Below, piece after piece: positions 1-11,703 of a DNA stretch of 64,000 nucleotides (positions within the stretch are counted from its first letter, which is position 1; every line of letters starts with the position of its first letter). Location: contig NC_088298.1 in assembly GCF_032854445.1 (NCBI RefSeq), forward strand, positions 7,305,504 through 7,369,503, written 5' to 3'. The notes under the pieces are model-generated. The model had not been told where the DNA came from and made no database searches. It saw only the letters and a program-made list of their open reading frames with translations. The stretch is from Liolophura sinensis. Taxonomy: Eukaryota; Mollusca; Polyplacophora; Chitonida; Chitonidae. The translations under genes were made by a program, and so were the position numbers.

Positions 1-1452
1 AATGGGGACACTTCTCCAACACAGTGTTTGATGCACTATCCTGTCTGAGAGGGATGCTGTACACATTCTTCTGACCTATGCTGGGCAAATGGGGACACTT
101 CTCCAACACACTGTTTGATGCACTATCCTGTCTGAGAGGGATGCTGTACACATTCTTCTGACCTATGCTGGGTAAATGGGGACACTTCTCCAACACAGTG
201 TTTGATGCACTATCCTGTCTGAGAGGGAATGCTGTACACATTCTTCTGACCTATGCTGGGCAAATGGGGATACTTCTCCCACACAGTGTTTGATGCACTA
301 TTCTGTCTGAGAGGGATGCTGTACACATTCTTCTGACCTATGCTGGGCAAAAGGGGATACTTCTCCAACACAGTGTTTGATGCACTATCCTGTCTGAGAG
401 GGATGCTGTACACATTCTTCTGACCTATGCTGGGTAAATGGGGACACTTCTCCAACACAGTGTTTGATGCACTATCCTGTCTGAGAGGGAATGCTGTACA
501 CATTCTTCTGACCTATGCTGGGTAAATGGGGACACTTCTCCAACACAGTGTTTGATGCACTATTCTGTCTGAGAGGGATGCTGTACACATTCTTCTGACC
601 TATGCTGGGCAAATGGGGACACTTCTCCAACACAGTGTTTGATGCACTATTCTGTCTGAGAGGGATGCTGTGCACATTCTTCTGACCTATGCTGGGCAAA
701 TGGGGACACTTCTCCAACACAGTGTTTGATGCACTATTCTGTCTGAGAGGGATGCTGTGCACATTCTTCTGACCTATGCTGGGCAAAAGGGGACACTTCT
801 CCAACACAGTGTTTGATGCACTATCCTGTCTGAGAGGGATGCTGTACACATTCTTCTGACCTATGCTGGGTAAATGGGGACACCTCTCCAACACAGTGTT
901 TGATGCACTATCCTGTCTGAGAGGGATGCTGTACACATTCTTCTGACCAATGCTGGGCAAATGGGGACACTTCTCCCACACAGTGTTTGATGCACTATTC
1001 TGTCTGAGAGGGATGCTGTACACATTCTTCTGACCTATGCTGGGCAAATGGGGACACTTCTCCAACACAGTGTTTGATGCACTATCCTGTCTGAGAGGGA
1101 ATGCTGTACACATTCTTCTGACCTATGCTGGGCAAATGGGGACACTTCTCCCACACAGTGCTTGATGCACTATTCTGTCTGAGAGGGATGCTGTACACAT
1201 TCTTCTGACCTATGCTGGGCAAATGGGGAGACTTCTCCAACACAGTGTTTGATGCACTATCCTGTCTGAGAGGGATGCTGTACACATTCTTCTGACCTAT
1301 GCTGGGTAAATGGGGACACTTCTCCAACACAGTGTTTGATGCACTATTCTGTCTGAGAGGGATGCTGTACACATTCTTCTGACCTATGCTGGGTAAATGG
1401 GAACACCTCTCCAACACAGTGTTATGTGAAGTATCCTGCCAAAGTGGGGACG
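1..1452. repeat. 87-bp minisatellite array
   Basis: About 16.5 tandem units of 87 bp. Each unit contains the landmarks atggggacacttctcc, gtttgatgcactat and cacattcttctgacc. Variation is at a few fixed positions (gggt/gggc, atcc/attc, gtac/gtgc). Three units carry one extra base (gggaatgc near 228, 489 and 1099). The array starts before the window and ends in a degenerate unit near 1396-1452. Because 87 is 29 codons, the minus strand stays open for long stretches as a 29-residue repeat; the one-base insertions end those frames, so I do not read it as a gene. Confidence 0.95.
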
Positions 1453-1689
1453 CTATTATCACCAGGGGTTCTGGTCTTCAAACTCTTGGTGACATGAACG
1501 AAGGCACTCTGGACACCTGGGTTGAAAGTCATACTTCTCGTTATTAACTACATTTTACTCTCTAGAGTGAAAGCTGGAAATGTTTTTATATATTAGTCCA
1601 TGTGTAGGCTGCTTGGCATGGTTGCCATAGATAATCCCAACATGGACTGAACGATGTTTGAACTAGGTAAAAAACAGGTAACAATATAT

Positions 1690-1954
1690 TTATTTATTTA
1701 TTTGATTGGTGTTTTACGCCGTACTCAAGAATATTTCACTTATACGACGACGGCCAGCATTATGGTGGGTGGAAACCGGGCAGAGCCCGGGGGAAACCCA
1801 CGGCCATCCGCAGGTTGCTGGCAGACCTTCCCACGTATGGCCGGAGAGGAAGCCAGCATTAGCTGGACTTGAACTCACAGCGACCGCATTGGTGAGGGAC
1901 TCCTGGGTCATTACGCTGCGCTAGCGCGCTAACCAACTGAGCCACAGAGGCCTC
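1690..1954 (-). mobile_element. tRNA-derived SINE, copy 1
   Basis: Full-length SINE on the minus strand. It starts with a tRNA-like head (gaggcctctgtggctcagtt) containing an A-box-like tggctcagttgg and a B-box-like gttcaagtcc, the two internal RNA polymerase III promoter parts. It ends in cgtaaaacaccaatcaaa followed by (aaat)n. A 13-bp direct repeat ggtaacaatatat flanks it (1677-1689 and 1955-1967), which proves insertion by retrotransposition. It separates the young and old minisatellite blocks. It is the same family as the copies at 17203 and 41272. Confidence 0.93.
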
Positions 1955-2109
1955 GGTAACAATATATAACAAAGAAAGGATGAAAAAATAATGACTAAAA
2001 GATCAACATTGACATGAGCAGTTGATGTATGTAAGCAATTGCAGTTCTACCACTGACATAACACATAAATTAACTATGTATGCCAGTACATGTATAACAA
2101 ATAGTGACC

Positions 2110-3480
2110 AATGCCAGTCACGTGGTAATACTATACACATTCTTCTGACCTAGGCTGAGCAAATGGGGACACTTCTCCATCACGATGTTTAATGCATTAT
2201 CCTGCCTTAGTGGGGACCCTATACACATTCTTCTGAACTAAGTGGGGACCCTATACACATTCTTCCGAACTATGCTGGGTAAATGGGGACACTTCTCCAA
2301 ACACAGCATTTAACACACTATCCTGCCTAAGTGGGGACACTGTGCACATTCTTCTGAACTATGCTGGGTAAATGGGGACACTTCAACACAGTGGTTGATG
2401 CACTATCCTGCCTAAGTGGGGACCTTATACATATTCTTCGCAACTATGCTGGGTAAATGGGGACACTTCTCCATCACAATGTTTAACACATTACCCTGCC
2501 TAAGTGAGGACTGTATACACATTCTTCCAAACTATGCTGGGTAAATGGGGACACTTCTCCAACACAGTGTTTAACACACTCTCCTGCCTAAGTGGGGACA
2601 CTATACACATTCTTCCGAACTATGCTGGGTAAATGGGGACACTTTTCCATCACAGTGTTTAACACACTATCCTGCCTAAGTGGGGACACTATACACATTC
2701 TTCCGAACTATGCTGGGTAAATGGGGACACTTCTCCAACAGTGTTCAACACGCTACCCTGCCTGTGGGGACACTGTGCACATTCTTCCAAACTATGCTGG
2801 GTAAATGGGGACACTTCTCCAACAGTGTTTAACACGCTATCCTGCCTAAGTGGGGACACTATAGATCCACATTCTCCTGACCTGTGTTGAGTAAATGGGG
2901 ACACTTTACCAACAGTGTTTTTTCACGCACTATCCTGTGGGGAGTGGGGACACATTCTTCTTTACCATAATTAGTAAATGAGGACACCTCTCCAGCAGTG
3001 TTCAGTGAACTATCCTGCCAAAGTGGCGACGCTATACACATTCTTCTGACCTATGATGGGTAAATGGAAACAATTCTCTCACAGTGTTTAACACACTGTC
3101 CCGCCTAAGTGGGGACACAATAGATACATATTCTTCTAACCTACAATTCTTAACTGAGGACACCTCTCCAGCACAGTGTTCATTGAACTATCCTGCCAAA
3201 GTGGGGAACCTGTGCACATTTTTCTGACCTATGCTGGGTAAATGGGGACACTTCTGTAACACAATGTTTAATGCACTATCCAGCCTAAGTGGCCACACTA
3301 TACACATTCTTCTGACCTATGCTGGGTCAATGGGAACATCTCTCAAGCATAGTGTTTAGTGAACCATCCTGTCAAAGCGGGGATGCTACAGACACACATT
3401 CTTCTGACCTACACTTAGTAAATGCAGACAACTATCCAAATTAGTGTTTAGCGAGCTATCCTGCCTAAGAAGAGACACTA
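2110..3480. repeat. Diverged continuation of the minisatellite
   Basis: Units of about 87-90 bp share ctgggtaaatggggacac, gcctaagtggggac and cacattcttc with the first array but are far more diverged, with indels and lost units. They decay towards 3480. The contrast with the near-identical units before 1452 suggests recent homogenisation of the left block only. Confidence 0.85.
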
Positions 3481-5867
3481 TAGTCACATTTCACACCTAT
3501 TCTATGCCTAGTGAATGATCACACTAACTTTGCATCAGTTGTAGAGTGACACAGTCTATATAACTGGGAACACCTTGCACATCCATACAGTATATTCTAT
3601 CTAAATAGAGACTTTGGGGGGAGATATCACTGTCTATGTAAATGGGGACACACAAACATTCGGGGACTAAAGTGTGTCCTCAGTTTGACTGCAAATATCA
3701 CTTTTGATGTTTTCAACAATGCGGCATGCTAAATGGTCAATGGACCCCACAGGGCCTCTATAGGTCTACTATAGATCTATATGGGAGATTGCTGAATTGC
3801 CAATAGTTATGAAGTCCCCATTTACCCAGGTTTGAAACATGGTCCCCATTTGGCACCAAAGATGTGTGTGTGTGTGTGTTCGTTCGTTCCAGTTAATGAA
3901 TGTAAAGGCCATTAGAAATACCTGAAGAATGTCATGAGAAAACATATGAATGCCCAACCAAAAACAAAATGTGGCGCACCTGCATACGACAAGTCGTCAC
4001 AAGTCACCTGGCCTTATTTCAACAAGCAACTTTTCATGACAGATGCATTTATTGAACATAAAATGATATTAAGCAACAATGAGGAGACGGACGTCAGAAC
4101 ACGGACATGTGAATAACATCGGCATAATCACTTTTCTCAAAATCCATTAATAATAACAAAAAAAAAAACACCCTACTAAGAATACAGGCAAAACTGTCCA
4201 CATTCACGCCGGTTTACGGTATGCCTTCTATAGTGATAACATGGCCTAGATTATGCTAGTAGCACTACACACAAAAATAAATGTGTTAAGTTTAAATTTT
4301 AGCTGTGTACATATGACAGCTGGATCTACTTTGACACTCATCCTATCCTACCACCCTTTGAATAAGCTTTGATAAACATTCAATGATTATCTCCATTGCA
4401 ATGGATACTGATATCGGCCATATGGTCCTGCACCTCAAATACTCTGCCTTAAGTACAGAGCTCATCCAGTAGACACACTTGCTGACAGCCATGGTACCAC
4501 ATTAAAACCTCAGGTGCAACGGCACTGAGCAGAGTGTTTAACATAGCCGAGTGTGGGAAGTAGTGGGATCAAACGGGAACTAATATGGCACGAACACACT
4601 TCACACTTCATGTAAGGGCTGTAGCACAAGTAATGAAGCACACAACATGCACCTGTTATCTAGGTCATTGTCAAAAAGCCTACTGCTCGTTGGAAGTCGG
4701 TGGCATGGCGCTTTAAATATATAAAATGTGTACACACGTCTCTATATGACAGCAGTCAAAAACCAGATCACTCTTACACAAGATTTGACTGCACTATGTA
4801 TGATCATTATCTCTTTAAGTGGATCCACAGGTGGTGGACTTTTTTAGCTTCCTAGTTCTTAATATTGAGTCCCCGCTGAAGGAATCTACACGGCATGTGC
4901 GCACTCATTGTGTGATAAAGTTACCACATCCTACAGGCAAACGTTACCGTTGTAAGGAGTGACGCAGTGTGAACAGACGAAGAAAGCGGTTTACACGCTT
5001 ATGGGAACTACTAAGAGATCAGTTTTCGTTACATGGAATAGGGTGTGAACCACTGATGTTTCCGCCTATCATAGCACATTTTGTCATCGAAAGCATCAAC
5101 ATACCCATGTTTTTTGTTCTCTTGACGTTTTCCTACGTATGTATCGGTGTTAAAAAGAGTAATTGAGCTTCTAAGCTTTAAAATAGATATATTATTATTA
5201 CAACTTGGCAACACAGATGGCGCCACCGTACCCATTCTTTACCGGAACGATCTGGAATAGGCTACAAATAAACGCCATACCGCCATTACGCGGCAGAGTA
5301 GCACAGAACTTATACGCCCTCGTGTTTGCAGTTATTTAGTGAAACGCGACCTGTCGTCAGTCTATCTTAAGGTTATTGAACATTCGTGCAAGATGAAATA
5401 CAGCAACGCTGCGACAAAACTCGTATCGATAAATGGGCAAGGCGTACTACACTGCTGAAGGAGTGCCCAGCAGTGCACCTCCCTGTAGGACCGGTATCAG
5501 AGGTCTGCGCCACGCTAGAATTGATTGTCGCCAACGTCAAACCAAACTACCTTCAAATAGCGTACTAAATGGCACATGTCCTAACAATTATCATTCTTTG
5601 AATTTATTGGTTAATCTTTTCTATAATTGAGGGCGAAGTGTTTTATTGATCAGTGTTGACTACAGGTTCCTTCCAGGTCATTTCTGGTGAGACTGATCGT
5701 AAACTAGCCAGATAGCCACCCCAACTTGAAACAAACATGGTGGGAGATATGAGGCTGGACGATATACCCGGCGACTTTTCAGCTAGACATGTGCCACACA
5801 CGCCCACTCTCGGACAAAAACAGCGCGCCACAGGTATTCGGGGGATAACATTTACAAACGGTGCATA
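3481..5867. other. No gene recognised
   Basis: No convincing exon chain or repeat family. There is a short (tg)n run near 3868-3888, and two scraps near 3825-3850 that match the minisatellite in reverse (cccatttaccc, cccatttgg). A 60-codon frame at 5386-5568 and an overlapping 65-codon frame in another frame have no recognisable domain. Confidence 0.5.
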
Positions 5868-6116
5868 GGTATTCCTATGGGTACCAATTGTGCGCCTCTT
5901 TTGGCAGACCTATACGTGTTTTCATATGAATACGACTAGATGCAGAAAATACTTGAAAGTAATATCTGTAAAGTTCGATCCTTTTCATTCACCAAGCGGT
6001 ATATTGATGATCTGGCGTTAAATAACCCCCATATTGCCGAAGTTTGCCCATATTTTGATATCGTAAATTATCCTTATTTGGATCGCAATATACCAAGGGG
6101 TCCTGCATATAGTGTA
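5868..6116 (+). pseudogene. Reverse transcriptase fragment
   Basis: A short decayed piece of a reverse transcriptase palm domain. Translation gives GIPMGTNCAPLLADLYVF, an in-frame TAG at 5937-5939, and then a segment with FTKRYIDDLALNNP. The first block matches the conserved RT loop; YIDD is the catalytic box that binds metal and dNTP. The rest of the RT is absent on both sides. The right edge is cut by the end of the pogo-like element at 6117. The GIPMGTNCAP style occurs in a group of invertebrate RT elements that I cannot place securely; Penelope-like is possible. It cannot be functional. Confidence 0.75.
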
Positions 6117-6734
6117 CCGTAAGCTGGGGTGAATTCGGACGGTTTTTTTAGTCTTTTCTTTCTGTGCTTCAGAATATCTGATATAATAAGGACTTTTTCT
6201 TCTGATCAGTTTGCATTTAATATATGGGTTCAGCCAGCATTAGTACAAGTCTTCAATGTATAAGAGTCTGCGATTTTTTTTTGTTTGAAAGTTGTCCGAA
6301 TTCCCCCCACAGGAGGTGGTGACTTCGGAGATTTACTTTACATCAACACATAAACGAGATAAGCGAACCAAAGGGTTGGTTTCGGAGTTTAATTAGGTTT
6401 TTAAAAAATACAAATTTTAACTTAAACATCTCAGGATGTTTGAAAAGTTATGAATGCACGTGTTTTGCTTAACAATGAAACAAATTTGAGAAACCGCAAT
6501 CACGTTTACACCATTTGGGAGCATAATTTTACAGTTTAAAAATAAAAGCTTTGCAACACACAGTTCAAATACGGAACAGAATGTCTCTAGAATTCTATGG
6601 GATCCATTCACTGGCGTCAACCGCAAATTTGAGCAGACCTCTTCGCAGTGTTTGTGGTTGATTAAGTGCTCCAACTATTTGGTCGAAATCCACTAATGCA
6701 CAGTCTTCTTCTTTGGGGTGAACAAATACACTTG
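6117..6734 (-). pseudogene. pogo-like element, 3' end with transposase C-terminus (left copy)
   Basis: The 3' part of a pogo/Tigger-type DNA transposon. Its outer end ccgtaagctggggtgaattc follows a TA dinucleotide, as expected for the Tc1/mariner/pogo superfamily. The minus-strand frame at 6598-6734 encodes the last ~45 residues of the transposase, including VHPKEEDCALVDFDQIVGAL and ending VDASEWIP. Comparison with the right copy (10957-11520) shows this is the end of a small Tudor-like barrel. The frame is cut at 6734 by hAT-1. Positions 6351-6734 recur almost identically on the other side of hAT-1. The catalytic domain is absent. Confidence 0.75.
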
Positions 6735-6945
6735 CAGGCATGGCAACAGCTAATTCTGAAATCAGCTGAACATCAGCAGGGGGTCTGGGGGCCGCCGGGA
6801 CCAGGTCTTTGGGGTTCGGGGAGTGAGAAAGCACTAGAGAGCATTTAATACAAGATTAATAACGACAAAAATAAAGGATAAAAGTGTATTTTTACCTGCC
6901 ACACAACAGAAAATAAAGTATTCAGCCATGTTGAATACATGTATG

Positions 6946-9900
6946 TCATAATAAAACACTGCATTTCATTAACGGTAATGTCCCATCACATGTAATTTCT
7001 GACATACTTCTTGGAACAGTGTCTACTTTTTCCTTTTTTTTGGCTTGTAATGCAGTTAATCTTTCAATGGCTTTCCTCTTCTGTTGCTGAGCAACCTTCT
7101 CCAAAGTCTTTATCCCTTTTCTAACAACTGTACTGGGAGGGACCACCTTTTCAGCAGATTTGATGTTTTTTAGTCTGTTCTGTTTTAATGTCTTCTGTTC
7201 CTCCCACAGCCTCTTCTGTTCCTTGGCTGCTGCCCTCATGTTGATACACAATGATTTGTCCACTTTGGTGTGTTTCACATCTGTCTTGGCAAAAAGTTTG
7301 ATGGCAGTGGTGTTCCTGGCCTTAAGTGCATACTTTACAGTTTGGAATGCATTAAATGTGTTAACATTCATTCTTGATGACCGGGGATCAATTATGTCAC
7401 CCATAAGGTTGAAAGATGATTCCACCATGGGTCCATGGAAACATGTTAATGCTGTTTTGGCAAGTTTACAAAGGGCTGGATACTTATTCGCTTCGTCCAA
7501 GGCTGCCCACCACTGATCAACGTCGTGGACACTTCTGTCAATTAGACTTGTTAGGCTCAAGTCTACCTGGAATCTATGAGCTTCAAGTGACACACTAGAT
7601 TGTTCTTCATCTGTAAGGAAAGGTCTCAAGCTCTCACCTAAATATTTGAGACATTTAACAGTTTCACTGTGGCCTCTTGCTGATGGGTCAATAGCAGAAA
7701 TTGACCGAAGAAGCTTGCTATCAAGAGGTAGTTTTTTCTGCAAATGCTGAGCACATGCAACATAAGCTGCAGAAACTTGCTTCAGAAACTCTGTTACTGT
7801 TGTGTCCTTTGGGTGACTACTCTTAATGATTTCTTCCACATTACTTCCAACAAACATGTCCTTGATATTGACAAACAGGTTACCATCATTCAAATTTAGC
7901 ACTTTCAACTGAGCTGCAGATTTCCCAGCGATGACTTCAGCTTTTACAAAGCATGCCAGAAAATCGGAGAATAATTGCTCCTGTTTGTCGTGTAACACAT
8001 GAATCATGGGTGTATTTGTTTGAAGGAGGCAGGTGAATTCTTTCAGCATACCCAGGACTGCAGAATATAATGACATGATTAAATGGGTCTTTTTGGACTG
8101 GAACAAGACTTTTTCAATAATCCTGCGCTTTCTCTCCTTACCATCTGCCGTAGTTTTCTTCTGCGCAAGCTCTGCCCAAATTTCGTCTAATCTATTTAAG
8201 CCATCAGCTGTCAATTTTTGTTGGTCCACAATTCCATTTACAGGTTCCTGGTACAGTTCTTTATCGTCTTCCTTAAGGAACCCATAGTAGAATACAGCAA
8301 AGGCATCCATCATGACTAGGTTGGCCAAGCTTGTGTCATAACAAGAAAGCCACCTGTGAGGAATAAACTTCTTTGGCATGGTGAATGGTGTATCAAGCAT
8401 TTCACATATTTCACTGAAAAGCTGTCTTAGATCTGTGCTCCACACCAAATCATTATGTAAGTCGTTGGCTAGACCTTCAACCCATCCTTCAAAAGGGGAA
8501 CAGAATTTCTTGCACGCATTATGTACACGATGACAAGAATCCCCGTCAATATCAAGCAAGTTAGGAGCTCTCTCTCTCTGAATTTGAACTTCCAGACCAT
8601 TCTTAGAACCCCGCATCACGTTGCACGAATCCATCAAAATAAAAGGGAATCAAGAGCAGCAAGAATGCTCTTAGTGTCAACCTTGAAGACTTCAACTGAT
8701 CGAAGATGTTCAACCACAACTTTCTTCTGTTCCACGCTGAAATAACTGGCTAATACAGCTAACATCCTTTTGTCACTGTTAGATGTGCTTTCGTCAATAT
8801 TGAGACTGAAAGGCTGAGACTGTAATGCACTGGCTGTATCTTCTGAAAAAGTCTTTCCCAGGCCATGTGTCAGTTTGTATCCTGCAGTCTTTCGTTCCAA
8901 TTTAACACAACTCAGGGCTCTCGGGTCCTTTGCAAGTTCACAGGCTGTTTGGACAATCACTGGCGCGAGGCTCAAGGGCAAGCTGTGTTCTGCTAGAACA
9001 GAGAGGACCAGAGCCTGAAAAGACAATAATTAAAATTTTAATTTAAGAAATAATTTAATATGTACATAATATCTTTAGTTCCATAGATCTCTCTCTGTCA
9101 AAAAACAATGATATTTGTGTGTGTCTAGGTCAAATTAATACAACAAAATGATCCCACAAGAGACGATCCAAGCAGATCTTTAATATTGCTCAGCTAATCA
9201 TTATACAATCACTACTTATTAATGCAAAGGGGGTGGGGGTGTAGTCTAGATATACCTCTAAGCTGTTGTATAAATTTAAATTATTTCAAGAAGTCAAAGA
9301 GAGACTTTAAATCAGGAAGACAGCAATTGATTAATTATAGGCAGACAGCAATCGACTGTAAAATGAACTCTCTAGGGAATATCAAGGAGTTTCTAGAAGC
9401 CATAGATTTACTACCTGAAGATCCTGACAAACAATATATGCAGCAGAATGGCCTCCTTTTCTACAATAGCACTCTACAAACTAACCAAGTCCGATAGTAA
9501 TGATTATGAGTAATAAATTTAAAGCAAATGAAGTAGAGCGTGCACTACACCAGTGTAGGGCATGTAAGTCTCGTCGGAATTCTTTGCACTTCTGGGTACC
9601 CTTGCTGCGTATAGGCATGCGTCCCCGAATCATGCGTTCGAACATGACGCCTGCTTGCGACGTGATAATGTAACCACGTCACCAAGCGAGCATGAACGTC
9701 ACTAAGACGTTGGTGTCAGTGTCAGAGGTACCCGGAAATTGTGAAATCTCGCTCATTTTCTTCGAGACTTACATACCCAATTATAAAGCAAAGCCATATC
9801 CAAATTAATAGCATTAAATATGAAGCTAGCACTACAGTTAGTGTTGCAGTAGACTATTAGAAATCCTTCACCAAAACCATCAGGAAAAGTGCAAGGGCAG

Positions 9901-10628
9901 AGATTTATTAGGACCAAAAGACTTACTTCTGACCGCTGTCAAAAATGGAAAAAATAAAATATTTTTGATTTTGTAAAAATAGGTTAATTAATATTAAGCA
10001 TGAATGTATATAAAAATAAAATAAAAATGAAGTAATGAAATTAAGGTTGTGATTACATTAAACAAAGGCTGTCAATTAAATTAAACATTCATGCCGACAA
10101 TACTGTGAATATTGAAAATCAGACAATCAAATAGTTTTTCCAAACATAAAAAAGGTAAAGAGGCAGTCAATATAAGTTTACCTCAGAATGAACTTGTCTA
10201 TCAGCAATTGGGGTGAGTGGCTCCGACTCCGAGTCCCGCTTCTCGGTAGGTTTTGCAAGCGTCCCCCATCGTGTAGCATCAGTCACAGCGCTCTTTTTTG
10301 TGAACGCTGATTTTAGTGAATAATTCGAACGCCGAATTGACATATTCTCAGCGTGTTTTGAAACTTTCATGGCATGGTTTGTCAATGCAACGCATCCCCT
10401 AGAGCCGTAGTTGATGATGTCGTTGCAGTAGGTGCAGAGTGCTTTACCAGGGATGTCGCACTTTTTCACAAAGTTTGACAACTTCTCTGTTACGTCTTCG
10501 AAATTCTTTCCGATTTTTACTCAAACTGTAACGCTTCTGTCAAGCCACTCTCATCTAAATTTGTTGCGAACAGTCTTATCAATTTCTCGGACAGCCGATT
10601 CCTGGTCTCTTGTCAAAGTTTTCGCCAT
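6946..10628 (-). pseudogene. hAT-1 transposase (broken), BED finger plus hAT catalytic core
   Basis: Two exons. Exon 1 runs from an ATG at 10628 to a donor (TCTGAG|GTAAAC) at 10182 and encodes a BED-type zinc finger (CTYCND, then H and H in ALTNHAMKVSKH). It carries two in-frame TGA codons near residues 29 and 37. Exon 2 begins after an acceptor (tcttttcag) at 9014. It has the acidic first motif FSLNIDEST, then a break near 8634-8637 where hAT-2 has about 15 more codons, then MDSCNVMRGSKNG, GDSCHRVHNACKKFC, and a C-terminal dimerisation block with MVESSFNLMGDIID. Family role: cut-and-paste transposition. The two stops and the internal deletion make it inactive. The order of motifs matches hAT-2 closely. 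Confidence 0.88.
9558..9778. mobile_element. MITE-like element inside the hAT-1 intron
   Basis: A 221-bp non-coding segment with 16-bp inverted ends that differ at one base: gggcatgtaagtctcg on the left and cgagacttacataccc on the right. It has no open frame. No clear target duplication is visible (flanks gtgta and aatta). The superfamily is unknown. Confidence 0.6.
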
Positions 10629-10956
10629 TTTCGATTTGTAACATAGCGCGAAATTGAATAGAACAGATCGAGTGATTGGCTGGAGGAATGACGCCTGAAC
10701 CAATGAAAACAGCCGTTTCAAACCCAACACAGAACTTCCGCTTGAGGCTTCTTAAAACAGAAGGATACAACAGAGCGCTCTCTGACAGTACTCACCAACC
10801 GTGCCTAGAATGCACGGACCGATGAAGTTACGGTACATTACCCACCCTATTTTTTTAATTTTTTTTTTAGCGAAATTTAACGTTTTAGAAAAATGGCCCT
10901 CTAGAATTTTTAAAAACGGCGGAAATCCGCCGATCGGCGGAGAATTGCCATGCCTG

Positions 10957-11520
10957 TAAACGAGATAAGCGAACCAAAGGGTTGGTTTCGGACTTTAATT
11001 AGGTTTTTAAAAAATACAAATTTTAACTTAAACATCTCAGGATGTTTGAAAAGTTATGAATGCACGTGTTTTGCTTAACAATGAAACAAATTTGAGAAAC
11101 CGCAATCACGTTTACACCATTTGGGAGCATAATTTTACAGTTTAAAAACAAAAGCTTTGCAACACACAGTTCAAATACGGAACAGAACGTCTCTAGAATT
11201 CCTTTTGTTGACTATGGGATCCATTCACTGGCGTCAACCGTAAATTTGAGCAGACCTCTTCGCAGTGTTTGTGGTTGATTAAGTGCTCCAACTATTTGGT
11301 CGAAATCCACTAATGCACAGTCTTCTTCTTTGGGGTGAACAAATGCATTTGTTTGCAGACCTTTTCTTCTTAGAAAAGAAACCTCAAGATCCCCATCTGA
11401 ATAATACACGGTGTCGATACTTCCCATGAACAGTTTCTTCACACGATCCCCAAGCCGCACTAATACCCACTGATCTACATGTAACTCCTTAATTGACTTC
11501 ACGTTAACCACGCCAGTTAT
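10957..11520 (-). pseudogene. pogo-like transposase C-terminus (right copy)
   Basis: The same sequence as 6351-6734 (about seven substitutions and one 11-bp indel), but it continues further into the coding region. The minus-strand frame, about 99 codons from 11511 to 11212, reads a small beta-rich domain: DQWVLVRLGDRVKKLFMG, then DLEVSFLRRKG, VHPKEED, and the end VDASEWIP. This spacing matches the Tudor-like C-terminal barrel of pogo/DDE_1 transposases, and a similar module closes the pogo-like gene at 31528. The rest of the transposase is missing because Harbinger-A begins at 11525. Confidence 0.75.
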
Positions 11521-11703
11521 ATAAAGGTCCGTTTATACAGAGCGCGAACGCGAACGCGGCCAAAGCGAACGCGGCCAAAGCGAACGCGAACGCGACTTTT
11601 TAGCAGTTTGGCCGTTCAAATAGAGCGCGGAAAACCATCGACAGCTTTCCAGGCGGCTCGCCTTTTTCTTGTTGTGAGAGTTAAAATTTTGTCATTCTGG
11701 ATC

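Larger units (their letters stand above)
6735..10956 (-). mobile_element. hAT-1, BED-finger hAT transposon
   Basis: A 4.2-kb DNA transposon. Its ends form a perfect 12-bp inverted repeat: caggcatggcaa at 6735-6746 and ttgccatgcctg at 10945-10956. The CAGG start is typical of hAT elements. It encodes a two-exon transposase on the minus strand and carries a small MITE in its intron. There is no clean 8-bp target duplication: the 8 bases on the left (tacacttg) and right (taaacgag) differ, and a 384-bp duplication of the target takes their place. It is a paralogue of hAT-2 at 23187-27596. Confidence 0.88.

Noticed and set aside
1-1452. CRISPR-like array
   Set aside because: The whole unit repeats with no unique spacers, and the genome is eukaryotic.
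210-1462. Long minus-strand frames with a 29-residue repeat
   Set aside because: They follow from an 87-bp unit without stops; one-base insertions end them, there is no start context or flanking exon, and the diverged half keeps no frame.
5386-5831. Small overlapping frames on both strands
   Set aside because: Three short frames compete, none with a motif or codon bias; they are compatible with chance.
9222-9497. 91-codon frame in the hAT-1 intron
   Set aside because: No domain, low-complexity context, antisense to the transposase, absent from the paralogous hAT-2.
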